Assembly: GCA_028551475.1 (NCBI GenBank)
Contig: CM052362.1
Span: 22,860,021 to 22,924,020, forward strand
Length of the DNA stretch: 64,000 bases
Source: Casuarina equisetifolia
Taxonomy: Eukaryota > Streptophyta > Magnoliopsida > Fagales > Casuarinaceae
Direction: 5' to 3'
Both the position numbers and the translations under genes were made by a program. The notes under the pieces were generated by a model, which was not told the DNA's origin, did no database searches, and worked only from the letters and a program-made list of their open reading frames with translations. Below are positions 60,092 to 64,000 of the stretch, in pieces. Position 1 is the first letter of the stretch. Each line of letters starts with the position of its first letter.

Positions 60092-60656
60092 ATGGGAAGC
60101 GAAGAGAATGTCAAGCATCTTGAAGACTGCTCAGTCTCCAAGTCGGTATCTTTTTCTCTCTTTTTTTCGCCTTTTATCTTGTCATCGATCTTTGTCCCGT
60201 CAAGGTTTATGATTATTGTGATCAATGTTTATTTGATGATTACTATCAATCACATTGCTTCTTGTTTCAATTGCTTGCCATGGTCGCATCTCAAGCTTCT
60301 CTTTGAAGTAATAGTAGTCTTGCTTGTCGTTTGCTGGAGTCGGGTCTTTGCTATAATTTAGCTACATAATCCTTGATTTACCCAGTAATGTGAGTGCGTT
60401 ACTGAATTTCAAATTCTGCAGTGCACTGGGCACATGGGTTTTCTCAGTGGCGGGGGCTTTGCTAGCAATTCCAGTGGGTATAAAAAGGAAATCTCTAGCT
60501 CCGTTGGTGTTCTTTGGCACAACGGGAACCATGCTGGATATTATAATGGGAATCACTGCTTGTGAAAGAGAACATGCAGAACGCCAGATGAAGCTATTAG
60601 AAGCTCAGAATTCTGCAGCTGAAGCTTCTCTTGCCGAGACACAAGCCGATTCCTGA
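60092..60656 (+). CDS. Small conserved plant membrane protein of unknown function
   Basis: Two exons: 60092-60141 and 60422-60656; 94 residues. Donor AA|GTCGGT, acceptor TTCTGCAG|TGCACT, phase 2; the join makes VSNALGTWVFS. The protein has a short acidic start (MGSEENVKHLEDCSVSN) and two hydrophobic segments (GTWVFSVAGALLAIPVGI and APLVFFGTTGTMLDIIMGI) separated by a basic KRKS loop. A charged helix (CEREHAERQMKLLEAQ) follows, then an Ala/Glu-rich tail. The layout resembles small mitochondrial or ER membrane proteins such as the DMAC1/DUF4536 group, but that link is only a guess. The first intron is 280 bp. The gene appears intact. Confidence 0.8.
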
Positions 60657-61166
60657 TCCGAAGCTTATCTTTTCATATGGCTCGTGTTAGATCCCTTTAG
60701 TTTTCTTTTGTTTTGCATTATAAATGTTCACTGGTTCATCTCTTCAACTATCTCTCTGCGGCTGCTGCTTGTTTAACTCCAACTAGTGATCAGCCAAAAA
60801 ACTATCATCAGTTAATAAAAAACTTGTTGATTTTTCATTGATTTCTTTGGATATTGGGAGATACGGCCTGGTTTGTTCAGTTGAAGATATGCTTCTAAAG
60901 GTTCTTCCTAGAAATGTTGAAATGTGTTCAGACAAAAAGATCATTTTCATTTGCTCATCAGAGTGATTGTGTATCTTAGTTGAAGATCACCAACACTTCA
61001 CCTTGTTCAGATTTTGATATGTAAGACTACATAATCAAAAAGAATATTTGAGATCAAACTTAAAAGTAAACTTGTAAAGCTCAACTTATTAATAATTCTA
61101 CCTTCACGGCAACATTTTAGGGACAGATCTCCCATGAGAAGATGTTAGTGTGAAATGTACATTGGA
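60657..61166. other. Convergent 3' region between two genes
   Basis: 3' UTRs of the plus-strand membrane-protein gene and the minus-strand CTC1-like gene. No other feature. Confidence 0.5.
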
Positions 61167-64000
61167 TCATCCTCTTCTGAAGCATGGCAGTGACATAGAA
61201 ACCATTTCAAACCTTCCGTTCTCCGCATCTAGGCTGGCATTCACAGTAACTTCAAATTTCAAAGGGCGGTTCCTTTCTTGTTGCAGCAACAATTTCAGAA
61301 TAATTAACCAAATCAAATGGAAGTTCATCTTGTTACTGCAACAGTGCTTTTCCTTCCATTCAAGACTCTTATGTGCATTTGATGAACCAGAATCTAGAAA
61401 TCCAGAAGCAGCATTTTGATGATTAGAGATAATAGCCGGAAAATGATTATCCCTGTCAACATCGTCTTGATCTGAGCTCTGGTCATGATTTTCCCCTCTA
61501 TAGCATAAGTAGACTCTCTCGGCCCTTATGTTTCCAAACAAGACTTCTGCAGCCTTATTCTTGACGAGGATCGGCAAGTATCCTGATCCATCCCACACAT
61601 ATAGCTGCACTTGAAGGCAAAGAATAGCAGTAAGCAGAGTGAATGCCGAGGATAACATGCCAAAATAAACAAGATTATCACAGTTGCTAATCCATGCACA
61701 TTATTGGCAACAAAGGAGCATCTAAAACAAAGTTATTATGATAAATTGATTCAGATGTCTGAAGCAGGTTTAGGCCGTTTCTTGAAGAGAAGAGAGGGAG
61801 GAGGTCTGCAACGAAAGAATTGGCAGAGCATGAACCATTCAAATATAACGAACTAAGGAGCTAAACAGGATAAATCTCTAATCCAGCCTCTTTAATCTGT
61901 AATGCAATGCCTATTACCACTAGCATGATATTAAAAGTCCATACAAAGATTCCTTTCTGAAGGTATAATAAATGTAAATCTGAGAGAAACACTATCCAAA
62001 TGAGAATCTCCATCCTTCGAATCCAAATTAAAGGCACAAGGGAAATAATGAACCGAACAAAGCATCATATATGCCCACTTTCAAAATGAAAGATTAACAG
62101 AAAAAGGAAAAATGCTAGTTAAACCTACTTCAAAGGCCAACGAGTCTGTACAGCACATAGAGGTAAAATCTCTTTTTAAAAATCGGTGAATATTATTCAA
62201 GTATGCAATTAATTCTTGGGGAAACTATTCCTGATAAATGATTAATTAGGTTCCTTTCAATATTCTTAAAAAATGTGCCACACCATTAGGGTCCATATCA
62301 ACGGAAGCAAGCGCTTTCTAAATCACCATACCACGAGATATCAATGCCCTGTTTCTAGACCAGGAAGTAGTGAAAAAATAACTTTGGAGAACATATCTAA
62401 TAAGGTGCACAATGTCATAACCACAGCAGGATTTATTATCCTTAAACCAGAAATTCCACCTGCAACACTACGTCTCTCAAATCATCCTAATTCCCTTGTA
62501 GCAATATAGGATGCTTTCTCTTGTCTATTGATTAAAATGTTGCTAGTCCACTTGAATGAAAGGTTCTCCGGAAGCTTGCGGGTTTAAAAGACATTTATCT
62601 TCATACCCCTGATCCTTTCTGATTGTGTCTATTTCAAGAATCGGAGTATCGCTTCAAGAAATAATTCCTCCAGTTGTTGCAACTTATGTATTCTGCAGTT
62701 CACCGTACTAAGAACTTTTAGTTAATATCAATCTTGTCCAGATCTACTGATAATCTAAAATACTTAGTACTTTCCTTCCATTGATTCATTTAGAGAATAG
62801 AAATCACTTGCAAATGATTTTTTTAAATGCAAAGTAACAAGATTCTGTGAGGTCACATGGAGAGTTCAATTCACTGCATGGAATAAACGTGGAGATAACT
62901 TCAGTGAACACAGGGTTTTCCTTCGAGAGAAAAAGGTTGTGTTACTCTCACTATATTTACAGGGAACATAAAATCAGGCCAATCACAAATGAAAGAACAA
63001 ATCCATACCATAAAGGGTCTATAAATCCAGCTTACTACATGAAGGTGGCTGGAACTTTTTGAGCAATAAAGTGGAGCGGTGTTTCCCTCAAATGTGGACC
63101 TGCATCATTTAAAAGCAGAAGTCATTCAATGCCGCTGCAGATTATTGGAACAGAGGAGAAAACATAATCTTCCATACCTGTACTCCAAATTCAGTGGAGA
63201 GCCACACAGCTGGCAGCCAGTGCAAATAAGATCGTCTACTAATCTGTCATCTCCAGTTCTATATATTCTCCGGCTGAGAAACATGTTTTCATTCTCAGAA
63301 TGAACAAGAGCTTTCTGGACAAATGGCAGAAAAATTTCACCAACTGATGCATGGAAAAAGGCCTTGCAGGAGTTGGTTAGAGATGATACTTCTGAAAGGG
63401 AAACACAATCCTGAGATTTTCTATCTTCTATCACCTTCCAGTTTCTCCAAAAATGGCTCTTTTTCTGTCAAGTTGTACAGTAACTCGTTTAAAGATTTAG
63501 AATGATGCAGTCATACATGAAGGCCAGATATAAGAATTGAGGAAGCAAATACAATTGAAGCAAATAAATAGTCTACATGAAATAGAAAAGTGGATAAGCT
63601 TTCTCATCGACATTCCAAACAACTCAAGGTTTTGAATTTATAAGCATTTAATATGATGGCATGATCCCCCAAATGAAACCAGTAGCTGTCAATTGTAGAG
63701 ATGACACTGACAGCATGCAGAATGTTTCCCTTAAATGCTAACAGAAAGCTATTTCTAATGGAGGAAGTTGCATTGCTAGAAAATGGGGGCGTGTTTCGAT
63801 AGTAAGACATGATAAAGACATATTATACGACCAGAAATTAAACATGAATTCAAGAAGCAAAGACCAAAACTGAAACTATACCGACTCCGCATACTGTAAT
63901 AGTTAAGTGAAGTGAATACTAGGAAAAGGAGACAAGCATAGAAAACAGAACCACAAAACAAGCAAGCATATACAGAAATTAAACCAGAAATGATGGGCAT
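61167..64000 (-). CDS. C-terminal exons of a CTC1-like protein (telomere CST complex), partial
   Basis: Three linked exons: 63178-63464, 63009-63099 and 61167-61604 (271 residues plus stop). Sites are GACAG|AAAAAG, TACAG|GTATGG, ATGCAG|GTCCAC, TTATG|GTATGG and GTGCAG|CTATAT; phases agree. The first exon ends in CTGCQLCGSPLNLEY, a half zinc-ribbon. The second joins WIYRPFM to LYVWDGSGYLP, giving an OB-fold-like strand set followed by LLVKNKAAEVLFGN-type sequence. The remembered plant CTC1 C-terminus has this RPFMLYVWD…VKNKAAE…FGNI pattern. CTC1 with STN1 and TEN1 protects chromosome ends and helps lagging-strand fill-in. CTC1 is over 1000 residues, so most of the gene is beyond the right edge. 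A further exon may lie near 63620-63780 (RNSFLLAFKGNILHAV), but its borders are unclear. Confidence 0.6.
61605..63008 (-). other. Last intron of the CTC1-like gene
   Basis: 1404-base GT-AG intron on the minus strand. No exon fits between the flanking ones, since RPFM joins LYVWD in phase 0. No element recognised. Confidence 0.6.

Noticed and set aside
63436..63520. Alternative short exon LLYNLTEKEPFLEKLE in another frame
   Set aside because: It would need an intron of only about 20 bases before the next acceptor; the continuous frame from 63464 keeps phase with the downstream exons.

Overview
This window is nuclear DNA of a flowering plant, most likely a eudicot. It is AT-rich with sparse genes, plant-type GT-AG introns, plant-specific families (GRAS/NSP2, PHT1, zinc-ribbon RING-H2 proteins) and several decayed retroelements. 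The species cannot be named from the sequence. Gene models were assembled by hand from reading frames, splice signals and remembered family sequences; no alignment was run.

Left part (1-20.8 kb). Four genes lie on the minus strand: a RING-H2 E3 ligase (324-1347), a three-exon MORN-repeat membrane protein (9833-11836), an intronless PHT1 phosphate/H+ symporter (14835-16445) and a two-exon class I aminotransferase of the kynurenine/glutamine transaminase type (17231-20136). From memory, the MORN protein and the aminotransferase resemble two neighbouring Arabidopsis genes, which suggests retained gene order.

Middle part (20.8-36.2 kb). A roughly 6.3-kb segment has been tandemly duplicated. Each copy ends in a minus-strand, intronless NSP2-type GRAS regulator (28052-29461 and 34423-35898). 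Both NSP2 copies keep a miR171h-like target site and a TATA box. Copy 1 has lost 17 bp just after the ancestral ATG, so that ATG now opens a seven-codon upstream ORF and the protein probably starts 16 codons further in. The copies also differ by insertions: a 5'-truncated LINE and a perfect 195-bp tandem duplication in copy 1, and a Copia-like gag relic and a zinc-finger-like relic in copy 2. Left of the duplication is a diverged tandem pair of about 1.6-kb repeats carrying a Copia LTR fragment and a TRIM-like insertion.

Gene-poor part (36.2-56.2 kb). Apart from one possible orphan terminal exon (37233-37367) and two doubtful small secreted-protein ORFs, this is non-coding. Its main feature is a five-unit tandem array of about 480 bp (48.0-50.4 kb) in which a LINE fragment is embedded in each unit, running into the rest of a degenerate LINE.

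Right part (56.3-64 kb). A three-exon coiled-coil protein (56293-58990, minus) lies head-to-head with a two-exon, 94-residue membrane protein (60092-60656, plus). The window ends in the C-terminal exons of a large minus-strand gene that resembles plant CTC1 (telomere CST complex) and runs off the right edge.

Functionally, PHT1 and NSP2 both belong to phosphate nutrition and mycorrhizal biology, but they are about 12 kb apart, separate genes, and nothing in the sequence shows joint control.
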